DNA of 64,000 nt from Membranipora membranacea (lineage: Eukaryota; Bryozoa; Gymnolaemata; Cheilostomatida; Membraniporidae), in the NCBI GenBank assembly GCA_914767715.1, contig OU612066.1, positions 19,998,283 through 20,062,282 on the forward strand. Reading direction: 5' to 3'. Positions 24,301-35,936 of this stretch are shown in pieces. Made by a program: the position numbers and the translations under genes. A model generated the notes under the pieces. The model was given only the letters and a program-made list of their open reading frames with translations. It was not told the DNA's origin and searched no databases. The number at the start of each line of letters is the position of its first letter. Positions within the stretch are counted from its first letter, which is position 1.

Positions 24301-25925
24301 TAGGGTAATGGATAATTGCTATTATGAAGTAGATATTTCTTTTATCTCAGATAGGGTTTTATGGCACCTGTGATCTAATTATCAGTTTCTGTGCGACATC
24401 TCAGTCTTGAAGACTAGAGGCTTGGGTACAATAGTCAGTATGATTGGTAGCAATGTAGCAACAACCCTCTTTTAAAAGGAGATCAAGTATTTTATCGCTT
24501 GACCTGCCCGCAAACAGATAGCAAACTGGCGCAGAAATTGCGGCCTTGCCAATAAGGCAACAAATTTTGCCGCCCATGCTTTGGGATGTGGCATGTGATA
24601 AGAACATCTGATTTTAATCAACCAATTTAATCTTGAAACTGCTACCTGTGCAACTTCTCCTTTCTTGCTTCGCTCAGTCGACTTACAAACTTAACTACTC
24701 GACTATTCAGGTTCTAGCATGAAGAATAATGCAAACATTATTAAATCATGGTTGGGTTGTGGTAAACCAAACACTTCATCGCTATAAATTGATGTAGATC
24801 CATCCATTAGGTAATCTGCCATCTCCTGACAGAAAATGGTCATCAGCGTTTAAATTATCACTGTTTTTTGCTATCGATGCATGAGAATTTATTCACAATT
24901 TTTAAATGTGAAAATTTCTCATGATTGATGATGACATCAGTGTTCCTTGGCAGTATTATACAAAGCTTTGCCAAATAAAATAAAGATTTTATGATATGAT
25001 ATGTTTGATTGTAGGACCGGCCATACCGATGGACTCACAGGAGGCGGCTCAGGCTATTTTCCCTTCTATGGCTCGAGCTCTACAGAAGTTCCTGAGAATA
25101 ACGAGACAGCAGCCTGCCTATCCTATGGATATCATACTAGACCACCTGTCCAGGTGTGTCAGCCATGACATGTCACCTAAAGCCTTCCTAGAGGAATTCC
25201 TCACACCAGGTATATAACACATATTCTGAGTGCAGGTAATGGTACTGTCTAGAATTTATTTGACAGTCAACCATAGCTTGCATTGATCAATTTAATACCA
25301 GGGATTCACGGGAAAACCCATAGCCTTAAAAATGAAAAGCCTTCCTAGAGGAATTTCTCACACCAGGAGAAATTATATTTAAATACATAAAATATAATGC
25401 ATTTAATATATCTGACTACTTCAAGTTGACTTGAAGACCACCATAGCTTCTTCAAGAAAGATCCTCCAGTTTGCCTTTAATGCTTCGGGTTACTGATTTA
25501 ATCCCAGAGAGAGGGGGAAAGTAATACCTTGTTACATGGTACATGGTGCTTTACAGTGACTTTAGCAAAAGGAATGGGCAGTCCACTGTTGCGTGTTGTT
25601 TTGTACGGAGTTTAATGTATGGTGAGCCGTAATGTAAGACTGTGAACTTTAATATCCTTCCCAACAATCTAACTTTGTGATGATTTTTATAGGAATTGTG
25701 ATCAACCACCCTAAGCAGAGCCAGGATGCCGAGGCTTGGTCCCTGGTCAGTGACAGCTTCATATCCCGAGGTATCGATGCTGGCACTCAGTTTGTACTGA
25801 AAAAGTCTGATATATCACTGCTCTGCGTTGTCAAGAGGATGCCATACTTCAATATATCTGAGCATGTACTCGAATCAAAAGACAATAGATTTGTGCTGAG
25901 GTTAAACTCGGAGACCTCCGTATAA
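18330..25925 (+). CDS. VANGL: Vang-like (Van Gogh/Strabismus) planar cell polarity protein, 6 coding exons, 563 aa
   Basis: This core planar-cell-polarity membrane protein recruits Prickle and opposes Frizzled-Dishevelled at cell junctions. Exons: 18330-18593, 19927-20673, 21939-22081, 22653-22762, 25015-25209, 25693-25925 (1692 nt, phases consistent). Four hydrophobic segments at about residues 131-154, 176-196, 206-230 and 246-272 match the four-pass topology. Both termini would be cytosolic. The tail carries the conserved C-terminal domain (for example [29 protein letters not shown]) and ends in ETSV, the PDZ-binding motif. The N-terminal ~60 residues are rich in Ser, Arg and His, more His-rich than I expect. 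A Ser/Thr cluster ([18 protein letters not shown]) precedes TM1, where family members are phosphorylated. Vertebrate proteins are about 520 aa. An AATAAA at 26653 fits the 3' end. Confidence 0.97.
19501..19536. repeat. 36-bp perfect palindrome in Vangl intron 1
   Basis: The sequence is self-complementary over 36 bases with CTAG at the centre and no loop. The word CTCCAA occurs on both sides (19495 and 19536), which may be a target-site duplication of a miniature foldback insertion. Confidence 0.85.
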
Positions 25926-27367
25926 AAAAGAAACAATCTCAGTTAGGTAATTTTGTGTCTTGCTGGTATGTATGTATAAGGTCTTGAATCGCAAGCGGCG
26001 ATAAGGTGTGGACTCCTACTCAAAAACAGGCTTACAAGTTTTTAATTATGAATTTCTATCCATTAGAACTACTTACACTCTTTTTGGTATTATCCAATCC
26101 TCTTCACTTCTCTTTACTATGCATGAAAAATCTCTGGGTATTTAAAAATTAAAGTTACCCTCTCTCTGACAATATTACACAAAGAGGAGACAACTCTGGT
26201 TTGTATTATGATCTAAGACTAAACTAAATTATTGGACAATATTTGTCTATCCTTTACTACTTCTCTCCAAACGCACTTTAGCTAGTAACTGTATTCCTAC
26301 ATACTATCGCTGTAATAGTATCTCTTATAGCAAGATGAGTTGGACGGCTTAATTATTAATTTTTTAACTTGTTTTTATAGAATTTTAGACCTGATTAAAC
26401 ATTCTTTTTTTTGTACTACGTTTACACAACTTCTGTTCAACTTCATGTATTTTGGATTTTTTGTCTGTACTTGGAGATATTGGTTAATTATTACTGGCAC
26501 TCTGTATTGCCCTATAGTATGTGCTTTCTCTTTTTTCTGTATAAATATTGATAGCAATTCAATCTTCACAGAAGAATACTATCCACATCAAACAAATTGC
26601 ATTTTTATCTTGTTCAATGTACATTATAATTTGTATTGTATATAGAAAAGAAAATAAATATACAAGTTCACCATGTAAATTTAGATTTGTTTGATAAATT
26701 TGCCAGTATCTGTACAAATATGCCAAAGAAATAAATTATAGCTATAGAGTAATGTACAATAATAATACTAATCACCTTAACCGAAAGTTGTAAGACTCTA
26801 TGGGCCAAAAAATATGCATGATAACTTTTGAAAAATCTTATACCCGATCAATTTTTAACCGAGACTAACTCGGCAGCATTGAACTATGTACACTGGGATT
26901 ATTTACAAGGTTAACATTGCATTTTATAAAATAATATCCATGTAAAATAGAAAACATACAACGCTTACAAACTTATGAGTTTACAATAAAAAATAGGGGG
27001 GTGTGTTCATTCTAACCTTAATAATTCTTCAATGAATAGAGCAATGAAATGGAATATGCAGAGTTGTGAGTGGATATGTGGCCAGAGAATAACGTGAAGT
27101 CAATGTGCACTAGAAACTCTATTTAGCAACATTGTGATCCTAAATCTACAAGTTCAATATTGTGAGAGAACAGACTTAGTATCAGGACCTAATTCTAAGA
27201 GAGGGCAGCCGTGATACCAATCATGACCAATCCATAGCTCTGAGGCTACACAGTAATCAACTTTTATCACATTATTCTCTGACCTCGCATCGCTTCATTT
27301 CAAAAATATCAAAAAATATAAACCAGTTAAGTTATAGCAGCAGGTGTCGCTGTACGTACAGTCAATA
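25926..27367. other. Vangl 3' UTR and spacer to the zinc-finger gene
   Basis: The Vangl 3' UTR likely runs to an AATAAA at 26653-26658, about 730 bases after the stop. A second AATAAA lies near 26730. The rest is AT-rich with no coding exon I can support. The zinc-finger gene ends tail to tail at 27368, but a strong donor at its last codons may mean a further minus-strand exon in this interval. Confidence 0.5.
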
Positions 27368-30300
27368 TCACCTTACCGAGTTCTCAGTTATGACTTTATG
27401 TATTAATTTGGGTAGAGTTTGTATTCCTTCCTTATCTATCTGTTGTAATGAGAGGGATGGCAGCACTAGTTTCAGCAGTATTACCAGCTTGCGCTGAAGA
27501 GATCTGACCGTGTTTTTACCCGCACGACACAGTCTGACCTCGATCTTATTCTTTGGCTCTCTGCCCGAATCAGACAAACTGTGCATGCATCGAGTTGATG
27601 AGTCCTGATTCTCAAGGCTGGTGATGATGTACTCTAACAGTCCATCGATATCCTCAGTTTCAGGGCAAAAGTTACCACCACACCGTAAATCAGGGAACAA
27701 TGAGTGAACGAGATCTAAGGCTCTGCGACGCAGGTAACACAAGTATAATTGATTCTGTTTAAATCTGGCTCTATAAGGCGCACTCTGATCAGTTCTGCCT
27801 GAGAATTGTGAGATAAGTTCTGATTTGTAAAACAGGGAGCTGTCATCAACCGGTGCTGGCATTTCAGGCTCAGACTCAACTTGCTTACCGATTCTACGCA
27901 TAAAGCTCTTTGGCCCAATTCTTGGTTTTTTAGCTTTAGCTTTCCGGGCAGCTTTTTCAAGTTCTTTTTGTTTTTTCATCATTTTCTCCATCATCTCAGC
28001 CTTAGTGGGAGCGTGTATTCTGCGATCATGTGTGACTGGTACAGGCTTCTGCATGTGTTTGGGAGCAGCGCTTGATGGATGGCTCGGAGTTTGAGATGGG
28101 TAGGCAGGAGTTGGCGGTGCGTACATTGGTGTCTCTGGTCTGTATGCAGGTGTGGCGGGTACCGTGTATGCTGGAGTTGCAGACGGATGCTCTGGTGTAC
28201 TTGGTGCTGTAGGATAGGCCGGTGTTGGCGGCACTTGACTAGGTGTAGGGAAGGAGGGATAGTTTGGCGTTCTAGCACTCTGCCTGCGAGGAGGCCTGCC
28301 ACTTGGTTTACGTACTTTCGGCGCTTTCTTCACCTTATTACCAGTAGCCTGTTTCAGAAGAGCACGAGGTATAGATAAGCACATGGATGGGGAGTCTAAA
28401 TCTAGGTGGCTACCCACTTCATTGCTTGGTTTATGTACTTCTCTCGGCATATCACCGTTAGCCTTATGTGCGGGACTAACATGATTAGGAGTTGTCTTCT
28501 TTGCGTATTCAGGAGAGGTTTTAATCTGTCTGCTGGCCCGCTTGCTAGGTACTTTTGGAGATTCAATTTCTTTGATGATATCTTCTGCTCTTTTGATCTT
28601 CTTTGTGATAGGTGGGGACAACACCAGCTCATGATTGGCTGCGGGACTGGTGGTGTTCGATGGTATGTGTTGAGGTGTTTTACTATTACTTCTTCGTTTG
28701 GGTTTACGGTTTGGTGAGGACAAGATAGGCTCTGGCTCTGCTTGGGGAGTTGGTGAAGGTATGGATGAGACCTCTTCACTCTCATGGCCGACATCATTGA
28801 TGACCGGCATTCTCTCTGGCGACTGAGACACAGCTTTGATGGGTGAAAGTTGTTTAATAGGTGATGCTGCTTTTACAGGAGAGAGTGGCTTTACATTTAC
28901 AGGAGACATCAGCAGTTTAGTAGGGGATGCATATGGTGGTTGAGCAGGTGTCATAGCAACAGCATAAGGTATGCTTGGACCTCTCTCCATCGTATCTCCA
29001 AGTACCGGTGCTGCCTCTGGTATTGGGTCTTGAGGCTCCTCATCAGTGAATCCGCTGACATCAGACATCTCCGAGTCATACTCTTCACTATAATCACTAC
29101 TTCCTGTTGACTCCTCCATCACGTCGCTGTCTGTTCGTAATGGTACTGGATTTTTAGCTCTCTGCATGGCATCCGCAAATGGATTAGACGACAACTTAGT
29201 ATCAGCAGGCTCTGCATATTGTTCAAAAGCAGCTTTCTTCTTCTGCTGTGATTCTTTTGTCGCCAACATCCGTCTGATCTTGATTTTACTACCAAACACA
29301 GGCTCTTGACTGACTTCACCATTGCGTTGAGTGGGAGGAATAGAACTAGTAGCTGTGAATGGTCGATTTATGCTGAGAGATCCTGAATTACCAAAGCTTG
29401 TTGAGCCGAATTTGGGTGCAGTAGGTTTACCAAATGTCCTGTTTGGTGCAGCTCCAAAGCTAGGAGCTGGTGGCTTAGGAGGAACAAAGGTGGGCTGTCC
29501 AAATGTAGAAGCCACTGATTTCGGAGGTACATAAGGCTGCTGGCCAAATGCTGGGGCACTGCTTCCGAACCCTGATGGCTTTGTTTGAGTTCCGAAAGTT
29601 GATGAGTGACCAAATGTTGACTTAGCTGGAAAGTGTGGAGTTTTGAAAACGCTTCCATTTAGGTTTCCACTGGCAGAAGGCCAACTAGAGCCAAGCTGTT
29701 TAGATCCAAATGCTGATGAGTTGCTTTGAAATGTTGGAAAGTTATTGTTTGTTGCTGGTTTCGTATTGAACAGAGTTGTAGTAGAGTTTGTCATAAAGTT
29801 TGAAGAAGTCGGGAGAGCTGGTTTTGGAGGTTCTAACTTCATGGCGCCTAATCCGCCGCTGGGGTGTGGCGAGAAACTACCAGGTGTATGAGAAGGCGAA
29901 CCAAATGTTGCTTTGGCATGAGCGAGTATATTACTCAAACCACCTGCATGTCCAAATGCGCTAGGTTTAGCAAAGTTTGTCTTGGATAAAAAGTCTGTTG
30001 AGTCTAGACTCGGCTGAGTTTTTGAGCTTCCCCATTGCATGGTGTGTCCAAACTCTAGGCGTGGTTTCATTAGCAGTCCTGAGTCTAGGTTAATCTTGGG
30101 TTGCGTTGTAGTAATTGTGCTGTCATTATGGCGTATAACTAGCGTAGGCATTTTCAGAATAGCGCTGCCATTACGTAACAAGTCTTCTTCATCCATATCA
30201 GAGTTGCCTTTCCCTGCAACAAGAGCACACAAAATTAAATCATTCCAATTTCACAACGATGATTTATTTAGATGATTTTGTGGTAAACCTCCAACGGTGA

Positions 30301-33300
30301 AGCTCGGGTCGCTCATATTTTCAAACCATCTGTATTTAAATTTTATTCAATAAGAGCAGAGCTCCAATTTTCTCTCTGAAAGTTAACTTTATCGCATGGA
30401 GGATTACATATTTTAAATATTTGTGACCAGTCTAACTACCAAATAACATATTTGATCAGATTTCTTATGTAGAAAATCAGATGAAATTTTGACGATATCT
30501 TTCTTACTATACACCACAGCCAGCCCTTAAAAGCGTTCGGGATGGCGATCGCCATCCCGAACGCTTTTAAGGGCTGGATGTGCTATACACTAGGTCTTAT
30601 TTGACCGCCCTATTTAAAGGGACCCTTAAGACCAGGTGGCTTCTGTGGGGTAGTACCCTATACCATTGCCCGCCGTGGCCGGCTACTCTTAATCGAAGAG
30701 GCAGAGGGGATCTTTTTACTGTGTGCAAGCACGCGGTAGACCTCTTGTATTTATGGCCTGATCCGTTATCAGATATTTACCTGAGTCACTAGCATGAGAG
30801 CCAGGGTTGAGGTCGTCTGTACCACCGGCGCCTTGGTCGTATTGCATATCCATACTCATCTAAAAATATGAAATATTGTTGTTACGATAACTTGAGAAAA
30901 AAAAGGGTGTATGTGTGTACATTTACGTGTATGAGTGTATGAGTGTATTGGTACATTCATATTTATCATTTGAGGTGGGAAACATCAAGGATAGTGCTTG
31001 AATGTTTACAACATTTAAATGTAACTAATATTTGTGTCCGGAATTATAGTAGTTCATATAAAATGTAAAAAAAACTGCAATTCCTCTTCTCTGCCCTTGC
31101 TTTCTTAGGTCTAAAAATCAGTAGCTCAACTCGGAGATGAGCTAAGTAATTAAGGTCCTTGATTGTGGAAATTGGAAGCAGTTATCACCACATTGAATAG
31201 ATTTTAGTATCAACAGATTAATTGGTCTGTTTTTATTTAATTTAAGCTATCACTAGAATCACAAATGATTTGTAACAATTTCACAAAGCACAGACTTATT
31301 GCTGCGTCCTAAGATAGCTTATAGAATCTGTCTGAAAAATCTGACCAATAAAAATTGCAGTATAAATGCAGCTTTGTAAGTATATGGATATGATATTTGC
31401 CACTGAAATGCTTCTGGAAAAAGTCAGTGGGTACCATTAACATTCTCAACAGAACAGATGAGGCTCCTAGTACCTCATTTTTGGCTTCAGCTTTTTTCAA
31501 ATTCAAACTTGTAGCAGCTGCAGAAAAAAATCATGTGTATTTAATAAGGATGGTGAAATAAATTGACTAACCTTTCGCTTAAATTTGATCTTTAGGCCTT
31601 CACCTTCTTTCACACAAAACACATCATCTCTTGTCTCTGTAATATTTTTGCTGAAATGTCTCCTTATCCGTTCATGGGGTATCACTGTGAGAATAAAAGG
31701 TGAGTTGTGACATGCAATGTGAAAAACTCAATACTACCATTACAGAAGGGAAATAGATTTTCCTCATTGCTTCAAAAATCTTCAATGTTTTTTTAAACTT
31801 ATTTTATAAAACTTGGACAATGCGCCAACACTCATTGAGTATTAAAAAGCCTGCGGAGTTTAAATTAAACATTATTTTGTAAAATCGCGCAGTGTAAATG
31901 GAAAAAAAGTTTCTACAGCTCCTTTTTTTCGAATTCAGGGTAATCTAGATCAAAGGTAGAGTGACCAAGCTCATGTCTTAGAAGGTATCGTGGTAGGTCT
32001 ACAATCAACAATAGTGAAAGGCACCACCCACCACCAATTTTGACACTCAGGCTATTTATAATGCAACATGAAGTTTGTTTCAGTTCAATTGTAATAGAAT
32101 ATAGAGTAGATAACTCCTTATTTCATCATCTTGGATACAGGAAGTTTGAAAAGGAAGTAATATTTTGATGATTTATCTGTTTTGGAAAGGCATTGCATAC
32201 TGAATTGGAGATAAAAGAAGAAAGCAATTTATAGACATAATAAAGGCAGATTAAGGGTGAGGAAATGACGGAACTTGATAATTTGGAGTGTCATTCTCCT
32301 AATTTCCCATCTAAAAATACAGGCAAAGCCAGGCGCCAACTGTCAGTCAGTTACTATGACAAAATGGTAGAGATATATATTATGTTTTCCGAAACACCGC
32401 CAACATGACATCCTATAGCAATTCCAGTAAACTCTCGCTAGAATCTTTAGCCATACCCTTCAGCTTGGACAAAGCAGGGTCATTTATTGATTATACAATT
32501 TACAAACTGTTAATTTTGTGTAAAAAACTCTTTGACTGTGTACGTTCCCTTAATATGTCTGATGCAATATCAAGATTTTCATGGTGTGCATCAATTTACT
32601 TGAATTCCTTGTGGTTGCAGCGACATTAACACTCAAATAGCAGTTTTCGAAATCAACAGTCTAATTTCTTGTCTGTTGATGATTTCCACCAATTCAAAAA
32701 ACAAAATATTGCCTGGGCTCTTACCACTGGTGTCCTCATGAATAAGGAGCACGTGCATCTTAGCCTCATATAGGTGAAGAAAACTGGCAGAGCAATATGT
32801 ACATTCATGATCACCCTCAAAGTGAGCATGAGAGCCATGATGACGCTTCAGCAGTGCCCTCGATTTGAACTCCTCATCGCAAACTGTACATGTGTATGGG
32901 TCTGCATTTCGTCTATGCCTTCTGCTGTGCTGTTGCAGCTCATTGATGCGTCTAAATGACTGTGGAATAAGAACATCCTATAGTTTAAAGTGGCAGATAA
33001 ATATTTCTGGTAAGCTACATGCTGATCACCTCTTACTTGCTCACTTCAGCCATGAAATTATTTATGATTTAACAACAGGCAAAATGTCTGCAAGGAGACA
33101 TTAAACTTACAACACATCTCATTGCGTCTTTGCATAGTGCTCTTGAATGAGCTCGGCAATCTCCATGTTCAGCAGCAAGAGTTGATGGTAAAGATATAAA
33201 ACGTAGTCCAATAGCAGTTTGCATCTTACAAACACCAAACTGATGTGAAACCAAAAAAGGAACTGTATACTATCGGTTCTCTCTAAGACCTTCAACATTT

Positions 33301-33580
33301 AGGGGCAACAGAAATAATTTGAATGATTGACATCACTCACCTTTAGACAGCGCCTACAAACATACGGCCTGTGGGTATTGTGGACTCTGAATTTGTGATA
33401 TTTGAGTAGGATACGTGTCTTGAATTCTTCCGGACAGGAGTCACAAGCATAGGAGGCTATTGGAGCGCTTGGTATTGGGGCACTTGGTACTGGTGCATGC
33501 TGCCAAGGTAAACTCGCCCCAGGAAACGAATGCCATGGCTGTGCCCCGGGAACAGATTGCCAGGGTACTCCGAATGACAT
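27368..33580 (-). CDS. C2H2 zinc-finger protein with FG-rich disordered region, 5 coding exons, about 1170 aa
   Basis: Exons in transcript order: 33580-33341, 32959-32725, 31684-31572, 30859-30781, 30213-27368, phases consistent. The N-terminus is Pro/Ala-rich, followed by four C2H2 fingers (about residues 47-155). Finger 1 has YACDSC with H-x4-H. Finger 2 is split by an intron (YVCRRC, then HSRRH). Finger 3 has YTCTVC with H-x3-H. Finger 4 has HECTYC with H-x4-H. A short basic region follows (FSKNITETRDD, KFKRK). The long last exon holds about 14 Phe-Gly motifs (roughly residues 275-500), acidic DYSEEYDSEMSD, repeated SPVK/SPIK sites (about 655-695), TPAYP-type repeats (870-950), a Lys-rich helix, and a helical C-terminal domain of about 150 residues that I do not recognise. 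DNA or RNA binding in the nucleus is inferred from the fingers. The final codons GTAAGG are also a good splice donor, so the C-terminus may continue. Confidence 0.85.
30520..30577. repeat. 58-bp perfect palindrome in an intron of the zinc-finger gene
   Basis: Positions 30520-30577 are completely self-complementary, centred on GCGATCGC, with no loop. The arms are much more GC-rich than the surroundings. An eight-base direct repeat, CTATACAC, lies on both sides at 30507-30514 and 30583-30590. Confidence 0.95.
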
Positions 33581-35936
33581 GCTGTCAACCTTGTATGTAA
33601 CTGTAGAGCGATTTTGTATCCATCTGTAAGAAGATAGGTAGGTATATATATATATATATATAGATATATCTTAGTGTGTAGATGGCTTATGATACCGGCC
33701 ATGTAACGAATGTATGTAAAAGTAGCAATGTAATAAGCTAAACATGCTCAGACTTAGATTAAATTTCCCCTTTTAAGTCTATGTATTAGATCTATAAACT
33801 TATACCAGGTGCAAATTATATGAGTGATTAATGCACAAAACATGAAACACAAGCAAAATAATACTGTACATTGAAATTACTTAGTTGACAACATCATATA
33901 TATTCATCATTGCCAAATCTATATCTACATCTTAAGACAAGTCAACCTCAAGCATTATTGAGTGCATTGAGGGGTGACCTATGACATTTGGATCAAATCA
34001 TTGAATCCTCTCTAGATTGAGGGAAGTATCTGTTTTCATCTACCCTTGGTTGGTGAGCCAGTGAGTAATTGTCATATATATTAATTATATATATATGTAT
34101 TACAAACTACTACTACTCTACATACTAATAAGGGGCACTTGCAAGAACCTGCCACTCTACATTAATGCCTTTTACAACCTTTCTTTACTCACCAACATCA
34201 CCATAAAGTGTAAGATGGATGTATTTGTTGCCCTCACGGATGAGTTAGCTGTCAATGGTCATTTGTGATATCCTTATTGGCAGTTATTAACCGCTGGAAA
34301 ATTTAACTGTAGAAAGGATGCCATTTTGGATACAGTCCGGATATGGCGTTTTTGCACTTTTCCTACGCAAGGACATGGCCCCATCACACCTACGCAAAGA
34401 CAAAAATGGCAGAACAACTCAAATGAGTATGTTGGCAATCATTGACTAATGTACTTCACAATACCACTTAACCGTCCAGACTCTAATAGCCTTCCCTCAC
34501 TTCTAGGTGTACTCATGTTCCCTGTTCTTTCATGGAATCTGAATATTTGTTACACCTTTTAATTTAGAAGTTGTCCCATCATGGGCACTACTGTCAACAA
34601 TCATTTTTGTTGTTGTATGATTCAGGTTGACCAACAACCAATTGAGGGTCAAGTGATAACAGGCTGATCTGAATCATGAAAAACAATAATAATTGACAGT
34701 TGCTTCCATCCTTCCATGGTATGTCAACTTCAAACTAAATTATCAATATTACGGACATACATCATTTCTGGTCTCCTTTGGCCACACCTTCACCAATGAG
34801 GGAGTTCATTGCCTCCACATAACACAGCCCTTTCATAAAAACAATAGCCGCAGACCTGACATGAGAAGTCAGCAGTGAATCTCTGATTCGAGAGGTAGTG
34901 AAACAGCGCTTGCATTTACGCCAAACTATGGTTTGGTATTATCGCCAGTGACACCATTACCATTTGATACACCAAATCCTGTTGCTTAGTGCATACTACT
35001 GATTTCAAGGCATAATCATACTCCTTATAGATTGTCTAGACAAGTTTTATGCTTGGACAGTGATATTACAACTTGGAGTGTGTCAATATACAGTCTTCCA
35101 GTTGTTTCCAATTTTGTATTTCACCAGTTTGGTCAACACTGTACAGTTAATTATTTACTTGATCATCGGCAAAAGAGTTGTTCTAATTATTTGTCGGAAA
35201 AATCGAGGCACGTAAACAACAATAACGAATCACAGAGAGAAATTATGTTCACACTTGAAAAAAACACATTCAATGATACTAAACTTTTAAAATATGATCC
35301 AACACTATATGTGTAGTTAAACACAGCACGAGCAGGTCCCTAGAATTTGATCAAGCAAAGGGTACCTTTATTTTGGCAAATGGGTGCTAGATACTTATAA
35401 TCAGATATTATTCCCCAATACTCCTTAGGTAAACATTATCAGTTACATGCTGTTGGTTCATCAGTTATGTACATAGGATCAAGCTTGGCATACCCCTTTC
35501 AATACGCTATCATACGAAAAACATTAGCTTATTGAAAGAAGGCAACTTCCAAAATCGAAAATCCAACAAATTTTTTCATGTGAAAACTAATTTCTGGTAG
35601 ACAAAAAATGTGATATTCAATGAAAAGTAATAAAAAAAGCTAATATCAGATTAACTATTTAAACAGAGATTGGATTATCTTGCACAATTTTAGTCAATAA
35701 GCTGCGGTAAAGAAGAAGCACAACATCACTGCCGTGCCCGTGTATGAGAACCATAGGCTGATATTGTATTTAATCAGTCAGTTTTGTTTGCAATAATGCA
35801 TGTACATATAAGTATTCATATGATTATATTGTTGCATGCTATAAAGCAAGCAGATACAGTCAGTTTTCTGAAGCCTCAGTCACCTTGCCGATGAGGTGAC
35901 CTAGCTTTTTTAGTTAGAAGTGTCAGTTTTCACATT
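33581..35936. other. Spacer between the zinc-finger gene and the SERBP1-like gene
   Basis: Just upstream of the zinc-finger start codon are acceptor-like sites on the minus strand, so its 5' UTR is probably spliced. A TA-rich microsatellite lies at 33643-33666 and a second TA-rich patch at 34075-34102. The interval near 35937 should be the SERBP1-like 3' UTR, with minus-strand signals ATTAAA at 35769-35774 and AATAAA at 35367-35372. I see no other supported coding sequence. Confidence 0.5.
33643..33666. repeat. TA dinucleotide microsatellite
   Basis: About ten TA units with one interruption, just upstream of the zinc-finger gene start. Confidence 0.85.

Noticed and set aside
26340-26645. Phe/Cys-rich plus-strand frame downstream of Vangl
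   Set aside because: It lies in the AT-rich Vangl 3' UTR before the AATAAA and shows no conserved features.
35032-35316. A 94-codon plus-strand frame as a gene
   Set aside because: No recognisable domain, no splice partners, and it lies in the spacer next to the 3' end of the SERBP1-like gene.
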